Origin: Tumebacillus amylolyticus
GTDB taxonomy: Bacteria > Bacillota > Bacilli > Tumebacillales > Tumebacillaceae
Assembly: GCF_016722965.1 (NCBI RefSeq)
Contig: NZ_JAEQNB010000007.1
Coordinates: 124,001 to 188,000, forward strand
DNA: 64,000 nt
Direction of reading: 5' to 3'
Part shown: positions 24,755 to 34,124 of the stretch, piece after piece
How the letters are laid out: the number at the start of each line of letters is the position of its first letter
How positions within the stretch are numbered: the stretch's first letter is position 1
Made by a program: the position numbers and the translations under genes
The notes under the pieces: generated by a model
Seen by the model: the letters and a program-made list of their open reading frames with translations, nothing else
Database searches by the model: none
Told to the model about the DNA's origin: nothing

Positions 24755-24792
24755 ACGCCCCCGACGGCAAAAGTTGGGGGCGTTACGTTTTT
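24754..24792 (+). terminator. Intrinsic terminator after the zinc-ribbon gene
   Basis: AACGCCCCC pairs with GGGGGCGTT, perfect 9-bp stem, followed by ACGTTTTTG. Confidence 0.85.
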
Positions 24793-24842
24793 GTTCGATT
24801 ACATATGCTATAGGTACTTCAAATCAAGGAGGAGGCCCGTCC

Positions 24843-25061
24843 ATGTTCAAAGTCCAATTGTACAACGATGCCTTCCACCACATGATGCAGCATGACAAGA
24901 CGATGGATGGCTTCTACCCGAAAAACAGCGCCGTCGTCCAGAAAGACATGACGAACGAGGAATTCGAACAGTTTTGCAGAAAGCACAACCTCGTGCAGTA
25001 CAAAAATCATCTGCGCAACTATCACCACAACTACATCGCGGGTGACTTTAGCGAGACTTGA
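24843..25061 (+). CDS. Small hypothetical protein, His/Asn/Tyr-rich
   Basis: 72 residues starting MFKVQLYNDAFHHMMQHDKT; no membrane segment or signal. Rich in His, Asn, Tyr and charged residues with a helical central part (MTNEEFEQFCRKHNLVQ). I do not recognise it. AAGGAGGAGG lies about 7 bases before the ATG, a strong site. Its stop lies inside the converging gene, giving a 14-base tail-to-tail overlap. Confidence 0.7.
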   Translation: MFKVQLYNDAFHHMMQHDKTMDGFYPKNSAVVQKDMTNEEFEQFCRKHNLVQYKNHLRNYHHNYIAGDFSET

Positions 25062-25467
25062 TCTGCTGGTAGGACGACAGTTTTTTCAACTGCTCCATCA
25101 GTTCGTTATGCCACGTCGTGTCTCCCATGGATTTGGCGACGTTGATCAAGTCGAGCACAGAGTCGAATTGCTGGGGCACGACACGGCGGCCGGTGCGAAT
25201 CCGCTCATCCTCCGGGTACTTGGCGAGTGCGTCAACCACTTTGCTCTCTCCGACCGTTTCCCGAAGCGACGTGGCTTTCACGCGGTCCGTTTCACAGTAG
25301 TGGGTGAGCATGATGTAGTCAAACTCCAGATCCGGCACGATGTGGCTCTTGTGACAGGTCGGGCAGACGAGCATCGGCACGTCGTGCACGAGGACGCCGC
25401 CTTCGGAGTAGATGCTCCGAAGGAGTGCGACCATCGTCAATCCACAGCAAAAGTCCTGTTGGTTCAT
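25048..25467 (-). CDS. Hypothetical protein with YgiT-like zinc-finger segment
   Basis: 139 residues starting MNQQDFCCGLTMVALLRSIY. A Cys-Cys pair near the start and the segment VLVHDVPMLVCPTCHKSHIV recall the YgiT-type zinc finger (V-P-x3-C-x2-C) found in MqsA-like antitoxins, but a DNA-binding HTH is not evident; the remainder is helical. ATG at 25465-25467 follows AGGGTGGTG. No toxin-like partner lies beside it, so an antitoxin role is not supported. Confidence 0.65.
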   Translation of the reverse strand: MNQQDFCCGLTMVALLRSIYSEGGVLVHDVPMLVCPTCHKSHIVPDLEFDYIMLTHYCETDRVKATSLRETVGESKVVDALAKYPEDERIRTGRRVVPQQFDSVLDLINVAKSMGDTTWHNELMEQLKKLSSYQQIKSR

Positions 25468-25554
25468 CGGGCACCACCCTTTCTGCTGACAATAGGTAGA
25501 CCTTTGTACCAATGTAGCATATCGACCCCCGTCTCACCAGCGGGGGTTTTCTTG

Positions 25555-26004
25555 CTACAACTCGGTCGGTGCGACGAGGTTTTTGAAACCGAATGTCGCT
25601 TTCTCTTCGGGCTCTGTATGGTGGACGAACTCGATTTTGACGACCGATTTGACGTTCAAGCATTCGCTCGACCCGTTCGGGACGATCAGGCGCACGGGGA
25701 AGCCTTTTTTCAACGGCTTCTCGTCTTGTTGGAAGAGCAGGAGCGCATGTTGAAGTTCTTCAAGTGGAATCGTGGCTTGAAATTCGTCGCTAGCGTGAAA
25801 AATAACGTGTGTGCTCTCGGAAAGCGGAGAAACCATTTCGAAAAGCGAAGAAATGGGAGTCGCAATTCCCGTAAACTGAGGTACAATTGGATGTACATCC
25901 AGATGCGGACTCAGTGGTCCCTCCGTGAAGTCAGAATATTGCAAGTTGGCTTCACGTGTGACCAGACCACGCACTTGTACGAGAAATTCGGTTGTAGAAG
26001 ACAT
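25555..26004 (-). CDS. Molybdopterin-oxidoreductase (sulfite-oxidase fold)-like protein, stand-alone
   Basis: 149 residues. The C-terminal two thirds read like the SUOX-fold molybdopterin domain: ATIPLEELQHALLLFQQDEK, then GFPVRLIVPNGSSECLNVKS and VVKIEFVHH. Such enzymes bind molybdenum through a Cys in the N-terminal part of a larger domain; here the only visible Cys is at SSECLNV, which is not the usual ligand position, and the protein is about half the normal size. It may be a non-enzymatic relative. No Moco biosynthesis gene is nearby. Confidence 0.7.
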   Translation of the reverse strand: MSSTTEFLVQVRGLVTREANLQYSDFTEGPLSPHLDVHPIVPQFTGIATPISSLFEMVSPLSESTHVIFHASDEFQATIPLEELQHALLLFQQDEKPLKKGFPVRLIVPNGSSECLNVKSVVKIEFVHHTEPEEKATFGFKNLVAPTEL

Positions 26005-26076
26005 GATGGGACGTCACCTGGCCTTTTGATCGTTTTGTCTTGAGGTGATTGTACATCATAGAAAGAAGGAAAGTCT

Positions 26077-27315
26077 ATGCAACTTTGGAAACGCAATCTG
26101 TTGGTGCTGTGGTTCGCCAACTTCACCGTCATGGCCGGGATGAGCCTCGTCATGCCCTTTTTGCCTCTCTACATAAAGGATCTCGGGGTGACCGATCCGG
26201 AGGAGTTGACGAAATGGGCGGGCTTGGTGTTCTCCGCCACGTTTATGGCGTCGGCGATCTTTGCCCCGATCTGGGGGGCACTGTCTGACAAAACCGGGCG
26301 CAAAGTGATGTTGCTTCGCTCGTCTCTTGGCATGGCGGTCGTCATGGCACTTATGGGGTTCACGACCGATGTGACGCAGTTGTTCTTTTTGCGTTTGGCC
26401 ATGGGAGTTGTCTCCGGCTTCATCCCAGCGGCCGTGTCGCTGATGGCGACGAATACTCCGAAAGAGCATGTCGGCTATGCGCTGGGCACGTTGGCAACAG
26501 GCGGGGTGTCCGGGCAAATCATCGGTCCGCTGATGGGCGGCGTATTGGCGAACTTCCTCGGGTTCCGCCATGTCTTTCTCGTCACGGCAGGACTGCTGCT
26601 GACGGCCACGCTCATCGTGTTCCTCCTCGTCAAGGAAGAATTCAAAGTACCGGCGAAAAAAGCGGACGTGGCCGCAAACGGCCTCACTCCTGCCAAGAAA
26701 AGCCGCCTCGGCGGTCTCGTCACGGAAATTCGTAAATTAAAACCGGTGTGGCCGATGTTCGTCGTGGCGTTTCTGATCACGTTCTCGATGATGATGATCG
26801 ACCCGCTGATGTCGGTGTATGTCTCGCAGTTGTCTCCAAACTCGCAGAACGTGGCACTGCTGGCGGGGATGGTAACCGCTTCAACGGGGCTTGCGAACAT
26901 TTTGTTCTCCCCGCGACTCGGGAAACTTGGCGATCGCATCGGCTACAAGCGCGTGCTCTTGCTTGCTCTCTGCGGCGCGGCGCTGATGTACTTGCCGCAA
27001 GCTTTCGTCACCGCCCCGTGGCAGTTGATGATCTGTCGCTTCGGTCTTGGCATGTGCATGGGAGGTTTGATGCCGCAAGTCAACTCGTTGTTGCGCTCCG
27101 TGGCACCAACGGAGATGCAAGGGCGGATCTTTGGCTACAGCACATCCGCGATGTTCATCGGCAATTTATGCGGACCGAACGTCGGCGGGTATATTGGAGG
27201 CCATTTCGGCATCTCGACTTTGTTTTTTGTCTCCTGCACGTTCTTGCTCGTCAACGCCGTCTGGTTGCGCTTCGTCGTGCCGGACCCGCGTCCCGAATTG
27301 GTAAAAACGGCTTGA
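26077..27315 (+). CDS. MFS transporter, drug:H+ antiporter (DHA1) type
   Basis: 412-residue inner-membrane transporter with about 12 hydrophobic helices and a cytoplasmic loop in the middle (about 190-215, VPAKKADVAANGLTPAKK). Motif A GALSDKTGRKVMLLRSS lies between helices 2 and 3 and a degenerate copy GKLGDRIGYKRVLLLALCGA in the second half. GxxxxGPxxGG appears as GGVSGQIIGPLMGG (motif C), pointing to an exporter. Substrate unknown. A spaced GAAAGAAGGAAAG precedes the ATG. Confidence 0.9.
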   Translation: MQLWKRNLLVLWFANFTVMAGMSLVMPFLPLYIKDLGVTDPEELTKWAGLVFSATFMASAIFAPIWGALSDKTGRKVMLLRSSLGMAVVMALMGFTTDVTQLFFLRLAMGVVSGFIPAAVSLMATNTPKEHVGYALGTLATGGVSGQIIGPLMGGVLANFLGFRHVFLVTAGLLLTATLIVFLLVKEEFKVPAKKADVAANGLTPAKKSRLGGLVTEIRKLKPVWPMFVVAFLITFSMMMIDPLMSVYVSQLSPNSQNVALLAGMVTASTGLANILFSPRLGKLGDRIGYKRVLLLALCGAALMYLPQAFVTAPWQLMICRFGLGMCMGGLMPQVNSLLRSVAPTEMQGRIFGYSTSAMFIGNLCGPNVGGYIGGHFGISTLFFVSCTFLLVNAVWLRFVVPDPRPELVKTA

Positions 27316-27378
27316 CAAGCTCGCGGTCGAGAGCGAAAGTAAGGAATGAGTCTCAACATCGTGAACGGAGGAACTCCC

Positions 27379-27813
27379 ATGCGTCAAACTTGGACCCTCA
27401 TCCTCGGAGCTGCCGTGCTCCTGGCAACGGCGGGCTGCTCATCGCAACCCGGCACTCCATCCGGCAATTCCGGTCAACAACAATCGACACAAGCGGCTAC
27501 TTTGGATGACCTTTCCAGCGCAACTCGCTTGGAGATGCTCACCAAGACCGATACCGACTTGCGCAATAACTGGATTTTTCAAGATCAAGAAGCCAAGGAC
27601 AAAGTGGCACTTCTCGTCCCTGTGCTGAAGAGCGCGACGAAGCTCGATATCAAAGACGTCGTCAAAAGCCCGCCGACGGTGACGTTCATCGCCGACACGG
27701 CGAACGGCAAGCGGATCGTCAACGTCTTCGAAGACCGCTTCGAATACCAAGGTACTTGGTATCAACTGGACAGTGCGCCTGAGAAGACGTACGGCCCGAT
27801 CGTGCCGAAGTAA
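27379..27813 (+). CDS. Putative lipoprotein, unrecognised
   Basis: 144 residues. Signal peptide with lipobox LATAGC (Cys about residue 20), followed by a Ser/Gly/Gln/Thr linker and a small alpha/beta domain (about 45-140) with no recognised family. ATG 27379 has CGGAGGA 6 bases upstream. Likely anchored on the outer face of the membrane. It sits 63 bases after the MFS gene and may be co-transcribed with it. Confidence 0.75.
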   Translation: MRQTWTLILGAAVLLATAGCSSQPGTPSGNSGQQQSTQAATLDDLSSATRLEMLTKTDTDLRNNWIFQDQEAKDKVALLVPVLKSATKLDIKDVVKSPPTVTFIADTANGKRIVNVFEDRFEYQGTWYQLDSAPEKTYGPIVPK

Positions 27814-27834
27814 GAGCCGGACAAGCGGGGCTAT

Positions 27835-27877
27835 GAAAAAAGACACCTCTCCACATCTGTGGGGAGGTGTCTTTTTT
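27835..27877. terminator. Bidirectional terminator between the lipoprotein and nitroreductase genes
   Basis: AAAAGACACCTC pairs with GAGGTGTCTTTT, extended by CCAC/GTGG around the loop, with A's left and T's right. Confidence 0.92.
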
Positions 27878-27880
27878 CGG

Positions 27881-28366
27881 TTACGGCAGGTCTTTGATCT
27901 TGGTAACGATGGGCGCACGCTCTTTGGGAGCAGGTTCTGCTTCGGGATAGCCGACGGGGATGATGCCGACGACTTCGTAGCCCGGTTGGACGCCCAGAAT
28001 GTGGCGGACTTTTTCCGAGAGGCCGGCGGACGACCAGCCGGTGCCGACGCCCTCCGCATGGGCCGCCAACATGAAGTTCTGGAGAAAGCAGGAGACGGCG
28101 GCATAGTGCTCGTCGCGGTCTACGGATGTGTGGGCGGGCGTCGAGAGCACGGCGAGCAGGGTGGGGGCACCGCCGAAGTTGTTTTTGTGCGGGATTTGGG
28201 CGCGTGTTTCCGGACCGATCCAGAGAATTTCCCACGGTTGGGTCATCCGATGGTTCGGGGCAAAGGAAGCGGCGTGCAACCATTCCTGCACTTTATCACG
28301 GGGAACGGGGTCCGGTTTGAATTGTTTTACGTTGCGACGGGTCAGGATCGCGTCAAGAACGTTCAC
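27881..28366 (-). CDS. Nitroreductase family protein
   Basis: FMN-dependent oxidoreductase of the small YdjA-like nitroreductase type, 161 residues. RRNVKQFKPDPVPRDKVQEW near the start carries the RR(S/N) FMN-phosphate contact; ASFAPNHRMTQPWEILWIG, ALSTP-type strand and AEGVGTGWSSAGLSEKVRHI follow. The GTG at 28364-28366 is preferred since GGAG lies 9 bases before it; an in-frame TTG at 28381 lacks a site. Substrate unknown. It follows the gene at 28387 closely and may be co-transcribed. Confidence 0.87.
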   Translation of the reverse strand: MNVLDAILTRRNVKQFKPDPVPRDKVQEWLHAASFAPNHRMTQPWEILWIGPETRAQIPHKNNFGGAPTLLAVLSTPAHTSVDRDEHYAAVSCFLQNFMLAAHAEGVGTGWSSAGLSEKVRHILGVQPGYEVVGIIPVGYPEAEPAPKERAPIVTKIKDLP

Positions 28367-28386
28367 AGATTCCAACTCCAATCTGA

Positions 28387-30021
28387 CTAGTCTCGGTTGG
28401 TGTAGCCGTAGATGGTGATCGACTGGGTCGTTTCATCCCATTTGACGTCGCCGCCGAGGTTTTCGATGATGAAGCGCAGCGGGACGAGCATGCGGTTATT
28501 TTTCACAACCGGCTCGACATCCATTTGCACGGGTTTGAGGTTGACGAGCGCTTCTTTGTCGCCTTCGACGATGCCGATGACATCGTTGCCTTTGTCAATC
28601 AGAGTCATGTTCAGGGCACCTTCCCAAGAGACGTTCGCTCCGAGGAATTCGGCGATCAGGCGCAGGGGAACCATCGTTCGGTCGTTTTCCACGTACGGAG
28701 CCACGTCTTCGTAGGTGGTTTCTTGGGTGCCGGCTTTGAGCGGAGTTCTGTTCCAGTAGGTTTCAGCAGAACCGATCTTGATCGTGAGCTGTTGGCGGTC
28801 CATTTTGTTGTCTTTGACCCATTGGGCGTATTTGGCGGCGTCTTCGTCCGCTTTTTGCTGGTCTGCTTCGGCTTTGGCGGCGTCTTCGATCGCTTTTTTG
28901 TCAGCGTCGATCTTGTCGATGATGGTTTGGGCGAGGTTGGCTTTTTGTACGGTGACCAAACCGTCCTCATCCGTCCACCAATAACCGGCTCCACTATAGA
29001 AGTTTATGCTGTCGCTGATGGTGTGATCCTTGGACAGATGCATCGGCGTGATGTCGGTGTGCGTCGGGTCGTAGAGTTCGACGCGACCCCCGTTGTTGAG
29101 AAGCACACGGCCGTCATCGTCTGCGTTGACATCGGTGACGAGCGCGCTGAGTTTGCTGCTTGGCAGTACGGTCGAATAAGTTTGGCTCTGAATGTTGAAT
29201 TTCTCCAGAATGTTCTGGCTCGGTTGGTCAAAGGTCGTGTCTTTCGTCGGGTGCGCGAAGTAGAGGTCGCCCTTGGCGTTGATCGTAAAGCCGAGCGTGC
29301 CGTACTCCAGATCTTTGGTTTTAAACGTCTGCTTGGTGGCGATGTTATAGCCCGTGACGGCTTTGTGCGAAGTGATCGTCTCTGCGTAGGACGTTCTCGT
29401 CTTGGTGACCGGCGCGGTCAAGATCCAGTCGCCGACGAGACGGCCGTAGAGGGCGTTGTTTTGTTGCGGGAAATTCGTGAGGGTGACGGAAGACTTTGAT
29501 TTCAGGTCATAGAAGAATTCCGTCGGAGCGGTGTAGTTGTAGTTTTCGTAGTCGGAGGTGTTTTCGTACATCTCGACTTGTTCGTATTTGGCGGTCACGA
29601 ATGCCAGTTTGCCGTTGGCAATCCCTTGGACGAAACCGGCGCGTGCGTCGGTGGAGACTTTTTTCACCGATTTCGAAGTCAGGTCGTAGGTGTAGACGCC
29701 GTCTGCATCGCCGAATGCGACCGTGGAGTTGTCGAGAGCGACGGAACTCAGCAGGCTTTGTTCCGATGTGTAGATGGCGGTTTCCACGTTGGTTTTGATA
29801 TCTAAGAGAATGACTTGGGAGCGGTCTGCTGTGAGGTAGACGGCGTAGTTGTCATTGATGGCACGTGTCGGGTAGAAGTTATGTAGGTCGACGAACGCTT
29901 CTTGCTTAATGAGGGAATGAGTGGGTGTAGCATATGCAAATGCTTGTTGCGGAAGGGTTGCGGCCAGTGGAGCTGCCAAGACGGCCGTGGCAAGCAAGAG
30001 GGAATGTAACTTTTTTTTCAC
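28387..30021 (-). CDS. Secreted copper-amine-oxidase-fold protein with beta-propeller-like N-terminus
   Basis: 544 residues. Signal peptide (about 1-29, ending QQAFA). Residues 30-355 are a repeated beta-strand region resembling a WD/Kelch-like propeller (VILLDIKTNVETAIY, GVYTYDLTSKSVKKVS, LYFAHPTKDTTFDQ). A Lys/Asp/Ala coiled-coil stalk (about 365-400) and a C-terminal copper amine oxidase N-terminal-like domain (about 430-540: TMVPLRLIAEFLGANVSWEG, RMLVPLRFIIENLGGDVKWD) complete it. No SLH or sortase motif. In Bacillota such domains occur in surface proteins without oxidase activity. GTG start at 30019-30021. Confidence 0.85.
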   Translation of the reverse strand: MKKKLHSLLLATAVLAAPLAATLPQQAFAYATPTHSLIKQEAFVDLHNFYPTRAINDNYAVYLTADRSQVILLDIKTNVETAIYTSEQSLLSSVALDNSTVAFGDADGVYTYDLTSKSVKKVSTDARAGFVQGIANGKLAFVTAKYEQVEMYENTSDYENYNYTAPTEFFYDLKSKSSVTLTNFPQQNNALYGRLVGDWILTAPVTKTRTSYAETITSHKAVTGYNIATKQTFKTKDLEYGTLGFTINAKGDLYFAHPTKDTTFDQPSQNILEKFNIQSQTYSTVLPSSKLSALVTDVNADDDGRVLLNNGGRVELYDPTHTDITPMHLSKDHTISDSINFYSGAGYWWTDEDGLVTVQKANLAQTIIDKIDADKKAIEDAAKAEADQQKADEDAAKYAQWVKDNKMDRQQLTIKIGSAETYWNRTPLKAGTQETTYEDVAPYVENDRTMVPLRLIAEFLGANVSWEGALNMTLIDKGNDVIGIVEGDKEALVNLKPVQMDVEPVVKNNRMLVPLRFIIENLGGDVKWDETTQSITIYGYTNRD

Positions 30022-30158
30022 AGAGAATTCAGCCCTTTCTTATGATAATGATTCAAGTATACTCTTCCAAATTGTTCCTGACAATCAAGAGGTTTGTGTT
30101 TTGCTAACAACTGAATTATGATAGGAGAGGAGTTTTTGTGGGAAGGGAGGCTGTGCTT

Positions 30159-30404
30159 ATGGAGAAGTCTGCCGTCCGCGAGATGGTTGTTCAAAAGGTT
30201 TCCAAGGAACTCTATCTCGACGAACAATTTGTACTTGATGTCATGGACGCGATGGAGAAAGAACTGGGCGACGAACTGTATGGACGCGATACGATCGCAG
30301 AGGTCGTAGCCCGCATCTTGGACATCATGGACGACACCGACGAAAACTGGGAGAGCGACAAGTCCGGCTTGACAGACAAAGGTGTCAAGAAGGTCAACCA
30401 TTAG
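30159..30404 (+). CDS. Small acidic helical protein, unrecognised
   Basis: 81 residues (88 if the GTG at 30138 is used). Strongly acidic and mostly helical (YLDEQFVLDVMDAMEKELGD, ARILDIMDDTDENWESDKS). Two possible starts: GTG 30138 with GGAGAGGAG 5 bases upstream, and ATG 30159 with GGGAGG 8 bases upstream; the choice is uncertain. No family recognised. The small Cys4 gene follows 89 bases downstream. Confidence 0.65.
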   Translation: MEKSAVREMVVQKVSKELYLDEQFVLDVMDAMEKELGDELYGRDTIAEVVARILDIMDDTDENWESDKSGLTDKGVKKVNH

Positions 30405-30493
30405 TTCCACCCCGCCTGCAAGGGATGACGGAAGGCGAAAACTTGCATACTATGTACCATCTGTGACCATTCTTGCACAAGGAGTGACCACCT

Positions 30494-30661
30494 ATGGCGA
30501 ACGAGTATGCACTGCGCTGCACGATGTGCGGTTCCACCTCGGATATCGAGGCATCTGTAATCGGGGATCTCAATCAAGCGAAGTATGGGGACGCCCCCGT
30601 CCATGTCTGTGAAGCCTGCAAAGCCCGCGTACAATACGAGAGCGAGCAGAAGTTTAAGTAA
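30494..30661 (+). CDS. Small Cys4 zinc-ribbon protein (YlaI/DUF2197-like)
   Basis: 55 residues, MANEYALRCTMCGSTSDIEA at the start and VCEACKARVQYESEQKFK at the end. CTMC and CEAC form a Cys4 zinc ribbon. It resembles Bacillus YlaI in size and layout, a resemblance by eye only. ATG 30494 with AAGGAGTG 7 bases upstream. Function unknown. It stands alone before sucC. Confidence 0.75.
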   Translation: MANEYALRCTMCGSTSDIEASVIGDLNQAKYGDAPVHVCEACKARVQYESEQKFK

Positions 30662-30778
30662 AGATTTCGACTATTTACGGGCATGCAGGGAAGTGGCGAA
30701 TGGAGTCGAATATACAGTTTTGGTGTAAAACCATTTTTTCGCATGTGATCATGCATAGAACGTGGAGGAGGAAGCGGA

Positions 30779-31936
<1,158 letters not shown>

Positions 31937-31960
31937 TTACCGAGCGGAGGAGGTATTCCA

Positions 31961-32866
31961 ATGTCGATTCTGATCAATAAAGACACGAAGGTCATGACCA
32001 TCAACCTGACCGGCAAAACGGGTCGTTTCCATGCACAAGGTGCAGTCGAATACGGCACGCAAATGGTAGCGGGCGTCAACCCGGGCAAGGGCGGCATGGA
32101 AGTAGACGGCATCCCGGTGTTCGACACCATCCAAGAAGCAAAGGACAAAACCGGCGCAACGGTTGCCGTTGTCTACGTACCGCCGGTTGGCGCAGCTGAC
32201 TCCATCCTGGAAGCGGTAGACGCTGACCTCGACCTCGTCATCTGCATCACCGAAGGCATTCCGGTTCTCGATATGGTGAAAGTGCGCCGTTACATGGAAG
32301 GCAAGCGCACCCGCCTGATCGGTCCGAACTGCCCGGGCGTTATCACGCCGGGCGAATGCAAGATCGGCATCATGCCGGGCTACATCCACACCCCGGGCCG
32401 CGTAGGCGTTGTTTCCCGTTCCGGTACCCTCACCTACGAAGCTGTGTACCAGCTCACCGTTGAGAACATCGGCCAATCGACCGCAGTCGGTATCGGCGGC
32501 GACCCGATCAACGGCACGAACTTCATCGACGTTCTGGAACTGTTCCAAAACGACCCGGACACCGACGCGATCATCATGATCGGCGAAATCGGCGGTACGG
32601 CTGAAGAAGAAGCGGCTGAGTGGATCAAAGCGAACTGCACCAAGCCGGTTGTCGGCTTCATCGCAGGCGCAACGGCACCTCCGGGCAAGCGCATGGGTCA
32701 TGCCGGCGCGATCATCTCCGGCGGCAAAGGCACCGCAGCTGAGAAAATCGCTGCAATGGAAGCAGCTGGCATCAAAGTTGCTCCGACCCCGTCCGACCTC
32801 GGTTCCACCATGGTGGCACTGCTCAAGGAAAAGGGTATGTACGACCAAGTTCTCGTCAAGAAATAA
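31961..32866 (+). CDS. sucD: Succinyl-CoA synthetase alpha subunit
   Basis: CoA-binding subunit with the phosphohistidine. Of 301 residues, the N-terminal Rossmann domain contains [20 protein letters not shown], and the C-terminal domain carries [20 protein letters not shown], where the active-site His (GHAGAI) is phosphorylated. The Glu-Gly-Ile motif TEGIPVLDM is present. GGAGGAGG lies about 8 bases before the ATG. A terminator follows, separating the operon from dprA. Confidence 0.97.
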   Translation: MSILINKDTKVMTINLTGKTGRFHAQGAVEYGTQMVAGVNPGKGGMEVDGIPVFDTIQEAKDKTGATVAVVYVPPVGAADSILEAVDADLDLVICITEGIPVLDMVKVRRYMEGKRTRLIGPNCPGVITPGECKIGIMPGYIHTPGRVGVVSRSGTLTYEAVYQLTVENIGQSTAVGIGGDPINGTNFIDVLELFQNDPDTDAIIMIGEIGGTAEEEAAEWIKANCTKPVVGFIAGATAPPGKRMGHAGAIISGGKGTAAEKIAAMEAAGIKVAPTPSDLGSTMVALLKEKGMYDQVLVKK

Positions 32867-32881
32867 GCATCGTATTTCTGG

Positions 32882-32914
32882 AAAAGGGGCTCCCGTAGAG
32901 GGAGCCTCTTTTTT
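32882..32914 (+). terminator. Intrinsic terminator after sucD
   Basis: AAAAGGGGCTCCC pairs with GGGAGCCTCTTTT (one G-T pair) around a 4-5 base loop, followed by T's. Confidence 0.9.
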
Positions 32915-32942
32915 CACCGTTTGATCGTGAGAGGAGCGTTGG

Positions 32943-34046
32943 ATGATGCAGGATCGTGATGTCATTCTCTGGCTTTGCACGACACAGGGGGTAGGCTCTC
33001 TCAGTGTGCGGGCTCTGCAGGATTATTTCGGGGATTGGAGGGCGATTTGGACAGCCGATGCGGACGAGATGATTCGCGGCGCAGGGGTGCGCAAAAACAT
33101 CGTGCAGGCGCTCGCCAAGGGCCGAGCGGCTTTTGATCCGGTGGCTCTGCGGAGGTTGTATGAACCCCACGGCATTGCGTTTGTCACCGTGCTCGACCCC
33201 GAATTTCCCACTTCGCTGTACAACCTCTACGACCCGCCGAGCGGGTTGTTCATTTTGGGGGACCTTCCACCCACAGGAGACAGTGCCCTCGGCGTTGTCG
33301 GCTCCCGCAATCCCACTTCCTATGGCAAACTCGTGACCCGAAAGCTCGTCTCAGACCTCGCTTCCCGCGCGTTGACGATCGTCTCCGGATTTGCCCGAGG
33401 CATCGACACCATCGCTCATTCGGCTGCGGTGGGAGCCGGGGGTCGAACGCTCGCCGTGCTTGGCAGCGGACTTTTGAAACTCTATCCCCGTGAGAACACA
33501 CCACTCGCACGCGCCATCGCCGACGGACACGGCTGTCTGTTGTCTGAACACCATCCGCTCATGGATGCCCGCCCTGGCAACTTTCCCGCCCGCAACCGAC
33601 TGATTTCCGGCCTCTCCCAAGGCGTTCTCGTCGTCGAAGCAGGAGCGCGAAGCGGTTCGTTGATCACCGCCGACCAAGCTCTTGAACAAGGTCGCGACGT
33701 CTATGCCATCCCCGGCCTGATCACCTCCGATCAAAGTGCGGGCACCAACCGCTTGATTCAACAAGGGGCGAAATTGGTGCTCTCTTCACAGGACATCCTC
33801 GAAGACTTTAATGTCTCTCCTCAAGAGACAATCAACACCTCCACTTCTACCTCTACTTCCCTCATGCAAAATCTCCCACCTGAAGCTCTCAAAATTCTCG
33901 AAATGATCGGCCCGTTTGAACGTCAGCTCGACGATCTGTTGCTTGGAACCGGGCTTTCTACAGGCGTTCTCCATACGCAATTGTTGCAGTTGCAACTGCT
34001 GGGTCTTGTGAATGCGCTTCCCGGAGGTCGTTACATCCGATCTTGA
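32943..34046 (+). CDS. dprA: DNA-processing protein DprA (Smf)
   Basis: Single-strand-DNA-binding RecA loader in natural transformation. The 367 residues comprise an N-terminal SAM-like helical region (DVILWLCTTQGVGSLSVRAL), the Rossmann-type DprA core (about 105-310: GVVGSRNPTSYGKLVTRKL, SGFARGIDTIAHSAAVGAGG, FPARNRLISGLSQGVLVVEA, GSLITADQALEQGRDVYAIP) and a C-terminal winged-helix (about 310-367). GAGAGGAGC precedes two adjacent ATGs (32943, 32946). It is followed by topA, which has its own promoter. Confidence 0.95.
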   Translation: MMQDRDVILWLCTTQGVGSLSVRALQDYFGDWRAIWTADADEMIRGAGVRKNIVQALAKGRAAFDPVALRRLYEPHGIAFVTVLDPEFPTSLYNLYDPPSGLFILGDLPPTGDSALGVVGSRNPTSYGKLVTRKLVSDLASRALTIVSGFARGIDTIAHSAAVGAGGRTLAVLGSGLLKLYPRENTPLARAIADGHGCLLSEHHPLMDARPGNFPARNRLISGLSQGVLVVEAGARSGSLITADQALEQGRDVYAIPGLITSDQSAGTNRLIQQGAKLVLSSQDILEDFNVSPQETINTSTSTSTSLMQNLPPEALKILEMIGPFERQLDDLLLGTGLSTGVLHTQLLQLQLLGLVNALPGGRYIRS

Positions 34047-34095
34047 AATTAAGGACGAAAACGAATAAAGTGGTAGGCAGAGGAATACAAACTCC

Positions 34096-34124
34096 GTGAC
34101 ATCACGAGGATACTGTGTTATAAA
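34096..34124 (+). promoter_or_regulatory. Promoter for topA
   Basis: GTGACA at 34096-34101, a 17-base spacer and TATAAA at 34119-34124, preceded by TGT as extended -10. It lies 71 bases before the topA start. Confidence 0.65.

Noticed and set aside
25527-25553. CCCCCG...CGGGGGTTTTC hairpin as a terminator
   Set aside because: Its T-run is on the plus strand, where no gene ends just upstream; on the minus strand it lacks a T-run.
25048-26004. Toxin-antitoxin pair suggested by the YgiT-like segment
   Set aside because: The upstream neighbour is a molybdopterin-fold-like protein and the converging 72-residue protein shows no toxin pattern.
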